Shown piece after piece: positions 7,642-15,302 of a stretch of 64,000 bases of DNA. Made by a program: the position numbers and the translations under genes. How positions within the stretch are numbered: the first letter of the stretch is position 1; each line of letters starts with the position of its first letter. The stretch is from CAYZRJ01 sp964480825 (GTDB taxonomy: Bacteria; Patescibacteriota; WWE3; UBA101185; UBA10185), in NCBI GenBank assembly GCA_964480825.1, contig CAYZRJ010000001.1:23754-87753 (forward strand), given 5' to 3'. The notes beneath the pieces are model-generated. The model had not been told where the DNA came from. It saw only the letters and a list, made by a program, of their open reading frames with translations, and did not search any database.

Positions 7642-8637
7642 TTAGCCCTCGGTGTAGTTACCTGTTTGCACGTCTACAGCTTTTAATTTTAACTTGGGAC
7701 GCTTAATAAATCCAACAATAAAGTTTGTACCATAAATTAAATGGGTCAAAAATATTCCAAGTGCAACGTATAGACCGGCTTTTATATTTTTTTGTTTTAT
7801 GGCCTCGGTTCCGAGAAGGGAAATGTATAGCGCCACGGTCGCAAGATACACAAGTCTTAAAGCAGTCACAAAGGGACCGAGTAGTAATCCCAGTATAAAA
7901 ATTGACGGCACAAAATAACTTGGGATCCGCGAATTTTCAGGAAATATTCGTGCGAACTGTCCGCGGTGTCTGCCGTAACGCGAGATTTGCTTTAAGTGCG
8001 GAACAAAAAGATTTCTTCTGTGGTGATAAACAATAGGCTTTGGGCTGTATTTAAATTTTTTACCGTAAGCTTTGATTAAATCCAAACATAATTTTGTATC
8101 TTCGCCGGGCCAAAACTCTAAACTAAATCCACCGATTTTTTCATAAGCTTCTTTTCGCACGAACAGATTTACCGTCGGATAATCGTCAATATCTCTTTTG
8201 GGCAATGGAATATGACGATAAGTTGTGCCTCCGCTAGCCATCCAAGATTCTAAAACTTTTCCGGACATTAGTTCTAAAAATTTCGCGTCAATTGGCGTTA
8301 TCGCAGGTCCTCCCAAAGCATACAAATTTTTGTCTTGAAACAACTTGTCGGCCTCGATCAACCAATCGGTTTTTGGGTACGCATCATCGTCCAAGAAAAC
8401 TAAAACGTCTCCCGTTGCTTTTTTGGCGGCTAAATTTCTTTTTACGTTTGGATTTCCGGATCCTCCGGACGAAAGAAAAATAAATCTCTCGTCCAAACCA
8501 AAATCATTTTGCACCTCCTGATCAGTTACTACTATAACTTCGTAATTTTTGTAATCTAAATTTTGTAAATGAGTAAAGCTCTCTTTCAAAAAATCACCAA
8601 CTCCTCGCGCCGGAATTATTACACTAAATTTAGTCAT
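7642..8637 (-). CDS. Family 2 glycosyltransferase with C-terminal membrane helices
   Basis: 331 aa. GT2 features: FSVIIPARG at the N-terminus, FLDDDAYP (D83-D85) as the metal site, and FWPGEDTKLCLDL (E179-D180) as the catalytic-base region. KISRYGRHRG-like and HHRRN segments follow, then two or three hydrophobic helices (near 245-310). It overlaps the upstream GT2 by 8 bases and ends 1 base before the ferredoxin, so translation is probably coupled. It likely adds a sugar to a membrane-bound acceptor that the radical SAM enzyme may also modify (inference). Confidence 0.85.
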   Translation of the reverse strand: MTKFSVIIPARGVGDFLKESFTHLQNLDYKNYEVIVVTDQEVQNDFGLDERFIFLSSGGSGNPNVKRNLAAKKATGDVLVFLDDDAYPKTDWLIEADKLFQDKNLYALGGPAITPIDAKFLELMSGKVLESWMASGGTTYRHIPLPKRDIDDYPTVNLFVRKEAYEKIGGFSLEFWPGEDTKLCLDLIKAYGKKFKYSPKPIVYHHRRNLFVPHLKQISRYGRHRGQFARIFPENSRIPSYFVPSIFILGLLLGPFVTALRLVYLATVALYISLLGTEAIKQKNIKAGLYVALGIFLTHLIYGTNFIVGFIKRPKLKLKAVDVQTGNYTEG

Positions 8638-9448
8638 TTTTTAAAACCTCGCCTGTATTTATATTCATTTCGAGTTCCGGATCGTATGTACGAACTCTAT
8701 TTTTATCGTCATCATAGTATTTAAGTATCTTTAAGCGGTAAAACACCGCAAACGTATCGTTTAACATAAATTGAATATTTCTATCAAAAATTATAAAAGG
8801 AGAGAAATTAGTGTTTTCGCTTGTCCACGCAACTTCAACGGGCGCCTCAAATATTCTGCTAAATCCCAAGTGTTTTGCTACGGCTAAAATTTCTATATCA
8901 AAGGCAAATTTTTTAACAAGAAGTCGGGGCAAGACCTTTTCCAGAACTTGGCGTCGGTATACTTTTAAACCTGTTTGGGTGTCTTTCAGACGCAAACCAA
9001 ATAAAATTCGAACTAATAGGTGATAACCTTTGCTATAAATCTTTCTAATTAAGGGATAATTTATTTTCGAAACCGGATGCCCTTTACTACCGACTATTAT
9101 ATCCGCGTTATACCATTCCATGTGTTCTAAAAGCATTGAGATACCGTTTGGATTTATATCCATCCCCGAATCAATAAACGAAATGTAATCCCCTACCGCC
9201 CGCGCCATACCGTAGCGCACTGCGTAACCTTTACCTTTGTTATCTTTATACCCAACAACCGAAACCTCAGCTAAACTCACCTCTTTTGCTTCTTCAAAAG
9301 TTCTATCTACAAAACCGTCTACAACCACAATAATTTCAAAATCCCAGCGAGTTTTTGTCATGACGTTGTAAATGCGTTTTATATCTTCTTTTATTGTTTT
9401 TTCCTGCTTGTAGGCAGGAACTATTATTGATACCAACACTATTCGCAT
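8630..9448 (-). CDS. Family 2 glycosyltransferase, polyprenyl-phosphate sugar synthase type (ALG5-like)
   Basis: 272 aa. VSIIVPAYKQEKTI opens the GT2 fold; VVVDGFVDRT and KGKGYAVRYGM are typical of dolichyl/polyprenyl-phosphate glucose synthases. The metal site reads FIDSGMDINP (D93, D97), and KDTQTGLKVYRR matches the conserved D-TQ-G-K block. No C-terminal membrane helices are evident. Such enzymes make lipid-phosphate sugars for GT-C transferases. It is the first gene of the GT2-GT2-Fd-rSAM operon. Just upstream (9479-9585) lies a flippase 3' remnant in the same orientation. Confidence 0.85.
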   Translation of the reverse strand: MRIVLVSIIVPAYKQEKTIKEDIKRIYNVMTKTRWDFEIIVVVDGFVDRTFEEAKEVSLAEVSVVGYKDNKGKGYAVRYGMARAVGDYISFIDSGMDINPNGISMLLEHMEWYNADIIVGSKGHPVSKINYPLIRKIYSKGYHLLVRILFGLRLKDTQTGLKVYRRQVLEKVLPRLLVKKFAFDIEILAVAKHLGFSRIFEAPVEVAWTSENTNFSPFIIFDRNIQFMLNDTFAVFYRLKILKYYDDDKNRVRTYDPELEMNINTGEVLKND

Positions 9449-9478
9449 TATATCAGGTGTACCTGATGCGTGAGTACA

Positions 9479-9585
9479 CTAACCAGTCCGCTTATTTAGG
9501 AACCTGAATGCATACAGCGACGCCACCGCAAGCGCAACTGAGATAATCGAGCTGTCTAACATAATTACATAAATTTTTGCTAAAA
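9479..9585 (-). pseudogene. Remnant of the 3' end of a flippase gene
   Basis: Translation of the minus strand gives IISVALAVASLYAFRFLNKRTG and then a stop. The intact flippase at 10988-12223 ends VISVALSAALFYSFRFLNKQTS. About 30 codons align, including the stop position and part of the upstream sequence, and the nucleotides are also clearly similar. No start or remaining domain is present, because the plus-strand mntA gene begins at 9593. The fragment sits directly upstream of a GT2 gene. It is therefore the relic of a second copy of the flippase-GT2 junction. Confidence 0.8.
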
Positions 9586-9592
9586 TAACCAT

Positions 9593-9890
9593 ATGAGCGA
9601 ACTTAAAGATAATCAAAAACTTATAAATCTTTGCAAACAAAAAGACATCTCTTATTTAGGACTTTTTGGCTCTTATGCTAGAGGGGAACAAAAAGACTCT
9701 AGTGATATTGATCTTTTAGTAAATTTTAAACAACCGGTTGGCTATTTTAAACTTGTGCAAGTTCAAAACGATATAAAAGATCTTTTAAATAAGGAGNNNN
9801 NNNNNNGATCTAGTAACTGAAAACGCTTTAAGTAAACATATAAAGCCTTTTGTATACAAAGATTTGAAAGCAATCTATGGTTCAAGATAG
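9593..9890 (+). CDS. mntA: MntA-like minimal nucleotidyltransferase antitoxin (contains an N gap)
   Basis: About 96 aa plus a gap. It carries the minimal nucleotidyltransferase signature GSYARGEQKDSSDIDLLV (G26-S27, D38, D40), the active site of MntA proteins that AMPylate the HEPN toxin. Ten N at 9797-9806 interrupt the frame. After them the gene resumes as DLVTENALSKHIKPFVY and ends at the TAG of 9888-9890. Comparison with the usual NK-x-VDLVT suggests that very little sequence is really missing. The last 14 bases overlap the start of hepT. No clear Shine-Dalgarno site precedes the ATG. It is on the plus strand, against the surrounding genes, as expected for an inserted module. Confidence 0.88.
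9797..9806. other. Assembly gap (10 N)
   Basis: A fixed-length run of N inside mntA. Its length is not a multiple of three, so the apparent frame break is an assembly artefact and not a mutation. Confidence 0.97.
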
Positions 9891-10218
9891 AGACCATGTT
9901 TATTTACAACATATATTAGAGGAAATAGATCGAATACACTTGTTTCTTGCTGATACTGCAATGGAAGATTTTTTGACCTCTGACATTACAGAAACACATT
10001 ATGCTGTTGTAAGAAGTTTAGAAATAATTGGCGAAGCAGCTACTAAACTAAGTAACGAACTAAAGGAAAAATATTCACAAGTACCTTGGGCTAGTATGGT
10101 TGGTATGAGAAACAAAATCATTCATGAATATATGGGTGTTGATTATCAGGTTGTTTGGGAGACTATTGTTTCTGATTTACCTCAATTAAAGGTTGTTGTA
10201 GAGGAGTTATTAAAGTAA
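9877..10218 (+). CDS. hepT: HepT-like HEPN toxin
   Basis: 113 aa, all-helical HEPN domain. The RNase motif reads RNKIIHEY (R78-x4-H83-x-Y85), that is RX4HXY, where the Tyr is the residue AMPylated by MntA in the characterised type VII systems. The family ending GVDYQVVWE-x-DLP-L is intact. The start ATG lies inside the last codons of mntA (14-base overlap), so the pair is translationally linked. It probably acts as an RNA-cleaving toxin neutralised by its partner; the target RNA cannot be told from the sequence. Confidence 0.92.
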   Translation: MVQDRDHVYLQHILEEIDRIHLFLADTAMEDFLTSDITETHYAVVRSLEIIGEAATKLSNELKEKYSQVPWASMVGMRNKIIHEYMGVDYQVVWETIVSDLPQLKVVVEELLK

Positions 10219-10246
10219 TAGTTTTTATATGGCCCCGCATACAGGC

Positions 10247-10277
10247 CTTTATACCAGCACTGCTCGCATTATATTAC
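10247..10277 (-). pseudogene. Possible remnant of a GT2 gene 5' end
   Basis: The 24 bases ATACCAGCACTG-CTCGCATTATAT match the start region of the intact GT2 gene at 8630-9448 at 21 of 24 positions by eye. Read on the minus strand this gives ATATAATGCGAGCAGTGCTGGTAT, coding M-R-A-V-L-V before a stop (M-R-I-V-L-V in the intact gene). It lies on the far side of the mntA/hepT pair from the intact start. It fits a duplicated flippase/GT2 junction, but it is short. Confidence 0.5.
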
Positions 10278-10330
10278 ACCTAAGAAGATTGTGTAACGTG
10301 ATGTTTATTCATGAGTTCAAATGCTCAGAT

Positions 10331-10363
10331 AAAGAAAGACTCCTGCGGGGTACAAGAGTCTTT
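10331..10363 (-). terminator. Terminator after the 172-aa gene
   Basis: The arms AAAGACTC (10335-10342) and GAGTCTTT (10356-10363) flank a 13-nt loop. The minus-strand tail TTTCTTT follows, 14 bases after the 10378 stop. Confidence 0.8.
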
Positions 10364-10377
10364 TGTGAACGAATCCG

Positions 10378-10896
10378 TTACATCATCGATTTGGGAAACG
10401 GAAAAATATCCCACCAGACGCGTTCTGTGTCGGATAAATAGCCTTTTGGTCCGGGATCATTGGGATCGGAGGTATCCACAAGAACGTAATTGTGGTTCAT
10501 GTAATATCCGAGTCGAACTTCGGGAATGCCTTTGGGAACGCGGAAGCTGATCTCATCGACACCGCTGTAGGAACCCCACTTCGTGATATGACCTTTGAGC
10601 AACCAGTGGTCATTCATATCTTCCCACGCCGTCACAACGAATTCCTGGTTGTTGAAGGCCATACGGATCAGGGGAAGGCCGGAATGCAGGACTTTTGCCG
10701 GAACGGTTGATTTGGTGGTAATGAGTTTGACAGCATTATCCACCATCAGCGTGATGCCGAGTAAAGCAAGGCAAATACCGAAACCCGCTCGGCCAATTTC
10801 TGTGACGCGACCTTGTGCAAACAGGTATATGGCCGCGGAAATCGCCAGACCGGTTCCAGACACAACAAGCAAAATGCTTCGTAACTGTTTAGGCAT
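10378..10896 (-). CDS. Unrecognised small membrane-anchored protein, stand-alone unit
   Basis: 172 aa, not recognised. There are two predicted membrane helices near the N-terminus (about 8-26 and 38-54, separated by a short loop with R and E), then a soluble domain of about 115 residues with W/Y/F-rich beta-like segments (FNNQEFVVTAWEDMNDHWLL). The topology suggests a membrane-anchored beta domain. The start is supported by AAGGAG before the ATG. It has a consensus promoter, its own terminator and a higher G+C than the glycosyltransferases around it. It sits between the intact flippase and the GT2 remnant, as if inserted into that junction. Confidence 0.75.
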   Translation of the reverse strand: MPKQLRSILLVVSGTGLAISAAIYLFAQGRVTEIGRAGFGICLALLGITLMVDNAVKLITTKSTVPAKVLHSGLPLIRMAFNNQEFVVTAWEDMNDHWLLKGHITKWGSYSGVDEISFRVPKGIPEVRLGYYMNHNYVLVDTSDPNDPGPKGYLSDTERVWWDIFPFPKSMM

Positions 10897-10948
10897 TGTG
10901 AATCTCCTTATCGTTTGTTTGTTTTAGTCTTGTTTGAACGTTGTCCGT

Positions 10949-10977
10949 ACTATAGCTTAAAATAGGAATTATTGCAA
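10949..10977 (-). promoter_or_regulatory. Sigma70-type promoter for the 172-aa gene
   Basis: The minus strand has TTGCAA (10972-10977), 17 bases, then TATAGT (10949-10954), 53 bases before the start codon. Confidence 0.8.
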
Positions 10978-10987
10978 CCTCTAGTAT

Positions 10988-12223
10988 TTAACTGGTCTGT
11001 TTATTTAAAAACCTAAAAGAATAAAATAAAGCCGCTGAAAGTGCTACTGATATAACCGAAATGTTTACAGTAATTACCTGAAAAATGTTCGCGTGGAAAT
11101 TTGTTATAAGCAGGGCTTGCGTCATAACTAAGATAAATAGAATGTAAAAAAGCGAGGTAATATCCACCGCAAACAAAAATAGAATCAGAAAATTTAACAA
11201 AACGTAAAGTCCTACGAAAACCGCGAATAAAGGCAAATATTTTACCGACTCTAAAAACTTAGTTCCAAAAAAAGCTAGGGCTATTAACTTTGGAAAGACC
11301 GCAAATATAAATAGACCTATTGCAACCAGAGCAAGCTGAATTTTTAAAAATAACCAAAACATCGGTTTAATATTTTCGTTTTTGGACTTTAGTCCCGAAA
11401 TTTTCGGAAACATAACTGTTACAACCGAGGATGCTCCAAACAGCATAATCTTTCCAAGTGTTACAGTGCCTGCGTAATAACCCGAGTCTTCAGGGCTAAA
11501 ATAACGGCGGACTAAAATAAGGTCGTTGTTGTTAAACGCCATTAAACATAGATTTGTGATTATAACCGGAAATGAGAATTTAATAATAAATAAAAGCTCC
11601 TTCCATACGGCTAAATCTTTTGTGTGTACAAAATCCCGTTTTAAGAAAAGTAACGCCAGCAAAACGGTAATACAGGTGGCAAAAGCCATTGCCAAAAATA
11701 CATTTGATAAGTTTTTATCCGCCAATAAAAACAGCATCGGAAACGCAAACCTTAGAAAACTGGAAGCAACCACAAAAAAAGTAAAAAGTTTGTATTGAAG
11801 TAACCCCTGAAGGTAGGCGTATGGTACAGACCAAAGAAAATTTAGAGACAGATAAAATGCAAAAGAAGTAACCAGTTTTATATTAGTAATTTTTAAAGAC
11901 GATAAAACGGAGTCGCGAAAGATATAAAAAAATCCGAATACTATTAAACCTGCCGCTACAGACCAAAGCATTGCCTGCCAAAATAGTGCGCTTAACTTAG
12001 CTTCTTCTTTTTTAGCAGAAAGAGATGCAACCTCTTTTACCAACGGGATTCCAAAAACCGTCGCCGGAACCCCGACAATAACAGCTACCGACAATAAAGC
12101 GTTAAAAGCTCCGTAATCAGAAACGCTAAGCGATCTGCCCAAAAAAAATTGTAAGAGATAGCTAAAAAAACTTCCTACCAGCAATCCCGATGTAACTAAA
12201 ATTGTAGCGTTAATGTCCTTCAT
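10988..12223 (-). CDS. Polysaccharide flippase (oligosaccharide/MATE-like exporter)
   Basis: 411 aa, about 12 hydrophobic helices. It starts ILVTSGLLVGSFFSYLLQFFLGRSLSVSDYGAFN, the typical first helix and S-DYG-FN turn of polysaccharide-biosynthesis flippases (Wzx-like, MOP superfamily). RRYFSPEDSGYYAGTVTLGK near the middle is another conserved block of the family. It should flip lipid-linked glycans across the inner membrane. It is the last gene of the 17-gene glycan cluster and overlaps the upstream GT-C gene by one base (TGATG). A relic of a paralogous 3' end is at 9479-9585. Confidence 0.88.
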   Translation of the reverse strand: MKDINATILVTSGLLVGSFFSYLLQFFLGRSLSVSDYGAFNALLSVAVIVGVPATVFGIPLVKEVASLSAKKEEAKLSALFWQAMLWSVAAGLIVFGFFYIFRDSVLSSLKITNIKLVTSFAFYLSLNFLWSVPYAYLQGLLQYKLFTFFVVASSFLRFAFPMLFLLADKNLSNVFLAMAFATCITVLLALLFLKRDFVHTKDLAVWKELLFIIKFSFPVIITNLCLMAFNNNDLILVRRYFSPEDSGYYAGTVTLGKIMLFGASSVVTVMFPKISGLKSKNENIKPMFWLFLKIQLALVAIGLFIFAVFPKLIALAFFGTKFLESVKYLPLFAVFVGLYVLLNFLILFLFAVDITSLFYILFILVMTQALLITNFHANIFQVITVNISVISVALSAALFYSFRFLNKQTS

Positions 12224-13785
12224 CAGAGTATTCTCTCATAAACGCGGTAAGCTGAAACCCCACGAATTTTGATGTCGTCCAGATATTTTAGACTAAACCT
12301 AGTTTCTTTCTCATACCTGTCATCCCAAACCGGATAAACAAAATATTTTGTTTTAACCGCGAACGGAGTTAGATCCTGTATCACCGCCCAAGCGTTTATT
12401 TCTCTAAAAAACGGCCAGATTTGGGTGTAATATTTTTCTTGAAAACCTACCGATAGAACGTTTTTCTTTTGTCCTGAGTATATAACTTCTTCAAATGATT
12501 CGTCCAAACCCGAAGGTTCATATTGCTTATCTTTAAAGTAGTTTAGTATCTCGCGTTCGCCGATAAGCCATTTGGGCTCTAAAACATTGATACCGGTTTT
12601 TAACCCTCCGAATATTGGGTTGTAGTACGAAAAATAATCGGGGTGCAATATAAATAAAGTAACAACAATCGGAATAAAAAATATTGCGTATTTTATCTTT
12701 ATATTGATTTTTTCTATCAACCAAAGCCAAAAAAACGAACTACACAGCGACAGCGACACTAGCCCGGGAAGTATATATCTATCCAATTTCTTAGAAGGAA
12801 TGGATATCTGCAAAAAATAGAAAAACGAATAAATTAGGAGAAAAAAGATAAAGTTTCTTTGAAGTTTATCGAGTTTTTTGAATGTAAATAAAAGACCTAA
12901 TAGACCTGCAAAAAGATAAATCGATGACCTTAAAGCTAAAACCACTAAGAAGTAAAAATATCCGGGATCACTGACTAATTTTCCAAAATAGAACTGAACG
13001 TGTTCAGTGTCCACCCCAATATCTACAACACCGCGGGTTAGTTCCTGAAAAACCTGTGCCGGTACAACCCAAAGAGCAGGCCAAAATATGAAAGACATTA
13101 AAATTGTTGTTATTAACCATTTTATAAACCAAAGCGCTTCATCTTTATATTTTTTAGTTCGCAAAGCCTGCGTAACAGACATCAAACCTACGAATAAAAA
13201 CAAATAAACGGCCGAAGTTTTGGTTAGCAACGCAAGACCGGCAAAAAATGCCGATATATATAGACGTTTACTTTTAGATTTATCCTGCAAAAAGTAGTAA
13301 AGCCACAGCGCGGAACAAAGCATAAAAGTTGATAGCAACCCCTCGAGATGGAAAACGCGGGTTAAAGCTACATAAAAGGGTTCTAAAGTTAGAAGAAGAA
13401 TCGCAAATGAAGCGATTCTCTTATTAAAAAGTTTTTTTAGAACAAAAAAGATAAATCCCGTAGTTATAGCCAAAACTAAGACCAAGAAATATTTTTGAAT
13501 CCGATCCAATAAAAATATTTTCTGAAGTTCATCAAGTTTTCCATTGTAATCAGCTATAATGTTTGCAAATTTTATGGCAGTTGTTCCTATCCACATTAAA
13601 GTAACTCCGGGATGATATTTTTGTAAGGTCATCTCGGGCTGAAAAGTAAAAATTGCCGTGCTAAAATCGTAGCTTCGCACCTTCCATTTCCATACATCAG
13701 TATTAAAGTTATCGTGACCCAAGCCGGGTAATCTAACCAGAATAAAAAAAATAACGATAAGTATTTCGTATTTTACGTTTTTCAT
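12223..13785 (-). CDS. GT-C membrane glycosyltransferase (PMT/ArnT-like)
   Basis: 520 aa with about 10-12 membrane helices and a C-terminal soluble region. The first periplasmic loop has NFNTDVWKWKVRS (acidic residue D30) and then QKYHPGVTLMWIG, a block shared with the 15286-16806 protein, of which it is a diverged paralogue. FHLEGLLSTFML (His-Leu-Glu) lies in the second periplasmic loop. Such enzymes transfer sugars from polyprenyl-phosphate donors to lipid or protein acceptors outside the membrane. It overlaps the next GT-C gene by 4 bases. Confidence 0.85.
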   Translation of the reverse strand: MKNVKYEILIVIFFILVRLPGLGHDNFNTDVWKWKVRSYDFSTAIFTFQPEMTLQKYHPGVTLMWIGTTAIKFANIIADYNGKLDELQKIFLLDRIQKYFLVLVLAITTGFIFFVLKKLFNKRIASFAILLLTLEPFYVALTRVFHLEGLLSTFMLCSALWLYYFLQDKSKSKRLYISAFFAGLALLTKTSAVYLFLFVGLMSVTQALRTKKYKDEALWFIKWLITTILMSFIFWPALWVVPAQVFQELTRGVVDIGVDTEHVQFYFGKLVSDPGYFYFLVVLALRSSIYLFAGLLGLLFTFKKLDKLQRNFIFFLLIYSFFYFLQISIPSKKLDRYILPGLVSLSLCSSFFWLWLIEKINIKIKYAIFFIPIVVTLFILHPDYFSYYNPIFGGLKTGINVLEPKWLIGEREILNYFKDKQYEPSGLDESFEEVIYSGQKKNVLSVGFQEKYYTQIWPFFREINAWAVIQDLTPFAVKTKYFVYPVWDDRYEKETRFSLKYLDDIKIRGVSAYRVYERIL

Positions 13786-15302
13786 TTGTTCAGGGAGTAA
13801 ATTTCAATTTTAGGTCCTCTTTTTAATTCTCCGCTAAACTCAGCCAACTTTTTAATCTGCGCGAAATATTTTGCCAAAGGAAAGTTAGTGCAGTTACAAT
13901 TACCATCGTAAGTTACGATAACGATTCCCTGAGAGTCATTTTGTATTCCGGACTCTCCCTTTATCTTTTTATTCTTAAATTTGTCTGTAATCATAGATAG
14001 ATTTTCTTTATCATAAACTAATAAATCGTCTGTTTTTAAATTTGTTTTTAACCAGCGGTACGTATCTACTCTCGTGTCAGGCACAGCGTAGGTATATGCA
14101 TTTCTTAAAGACATATACGCAGGTGGACCGATTAATAAAATAAATATTAAAAACCCGATAATTTTATTTTTATCTTCAAATTTCCTTATTAATAGATCCA
14201 CAAAATAAGCAAAACAAATTGTTACATAAGGATAGGCGATAAAATAATAATGAGATCTACTCTTAGAAAATCCCGAGATATGAAATAAAAGGTATATTCC
14301 TGAAATTACTAAAAACCAAAGCGCGGTGTCTTTATCGGTTTGTTTCTTGGCTAAAACACGGTACATTAAAACGCCAAGAATTAAGAAGAAACCGATTAAT
14401 ATTGTGTAACCAAAGTCATCTGAAATTTTATTAATCATCTCGTTAAAAAATTCCGGAACTCGATCCGTAATTTCTACAGAACCGACGTTTTTAAGTTGCC
14501 AAAACGCACCCTTATAGTTATCCCGACGCATAAAGGTGTTGTAATCGAGCAAGGCGTACGGCGTCCCTATTAAAAAACCAATCATTGATGTAAACACAGC
14601 CGCAGATAAATTCCGAATTGAAGTTAAATTAAAAAGTTTCTCGCCGTTTTTTATTACCCGCATCAAATGCGCGAACGGAATGGTTAGTATAGTCAATCCT
14701 CCGTTGTATTTAGTCGAAGCGGCCAAACCGATATAAAATCCCGAGCCCGCGTAATCATTTACATTGCTTCGCCTTAGCACTGCTAAAGCAAAATAAACTC
14801 CCCAAGCTACAAAAAATAACATTGGAACATCTATCAACGCGTAATGAGAGCTCCACATATGATATGGAATTACAGCAAAAGATAGTGCCGCAATCTGACC
14901 GACCCGTTTACCAAAAGTGTCTCGCGTTGCTAAGTAGATTGGTACAACGGTTAAAGCACCTAAAAAGGCTGAAAGCATTCTGGTTAATAAATAAAAGATC
15001 AAACCGTCATCCCAAATTATGGGTAACAGCGCACTAAGACTGTCTTTAAAACCAATCATCGTAATCAAATCACGTAGATAAGCAAAGCCCATGTACAAAA
15101 AGTAATTTAGATACATATAAAGATGCGGCCAATCGAAATGTCCGGGGTTTGGGTAAAATCTAAGTTCTAAAGCCGCTCTGACTAAAGCAGGCTCATCGGG
15201 GTGAAATATAAAAGGAAAGCCGTGATTTATACCCACAAAACGAAGCACTAACGCGATAATTAAAACTATTGCAAGCCAGATACGATCACTTTTGTTTTTC
15301 AT
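13782..15302 (-). CDS. GT-C membrane glycosyltransferase (GT39/ArnT-like)
   Basis: 506 aa, polytopic. FIFHPDEPALVRAALEL (HPDE at 34-37) supplies the catalytic-type acidic pair of the first loop, and IDVPMLFF follows the LSF-VIPYHMWSSHY helix, a layout common in GT39-like proteins of CPR bacteria. A C-terminal soluble domain of about 100 residues ends in KIEIYSLNK. It is embedded in the cluster, overlapping both neighbours. Donor and acceptor are unknown. Confidence 0.85.
   Translation of the reverse strand: MKNKSDRIWLAIVLIIALVLRFVGINHGFPFIFHPDEPALVRAALELRFYPNPGHFDWPHLYMYLNYFLYMGFAYLRDLITMIGFKDSLSALLPIIWDDGLIFYLLTRMLSAFLGALTVVPIYLATRDTFGKRVGQIAALSFAVIPYHMWSSHYALIDVPMLFFVAWGVYFALAVLRRSNVNDYAGSGFYIGLAASTKYNGGLTILTIPFAHLMRVIKNGEKLFNLTSIRNLSAAVFTSMIGFLIGTPYALLDYNTFMRRDNYKGAFWQLKNVGSVEITDRVPEFFNEMINKISDDFGYTILIGFFLILGVLMYRVLAKKQTDKDTALWFLVISGIYLLFHISGFSKSRSHYYFIAYPYVTICFAYFVDLLIRKFEDKNKIIGFLIFILLIGPPAYMSLRNAYTYAVPDTRVDTYRWLKTNLKTDDLLVYDKENLSMITDKFKNKKIKGESGIQNDSQGIVIVTYDGNCNCTNFPLAKYFAQIKKLAEFSGELKRGPKIEIYSLNK

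Noticed and set aside
9797..9806. Frameshift in mntA
   Set aside because: The break coincides exactly with a run of ten N. The frame resumes correctly on both sides, so it is an assembly gap.
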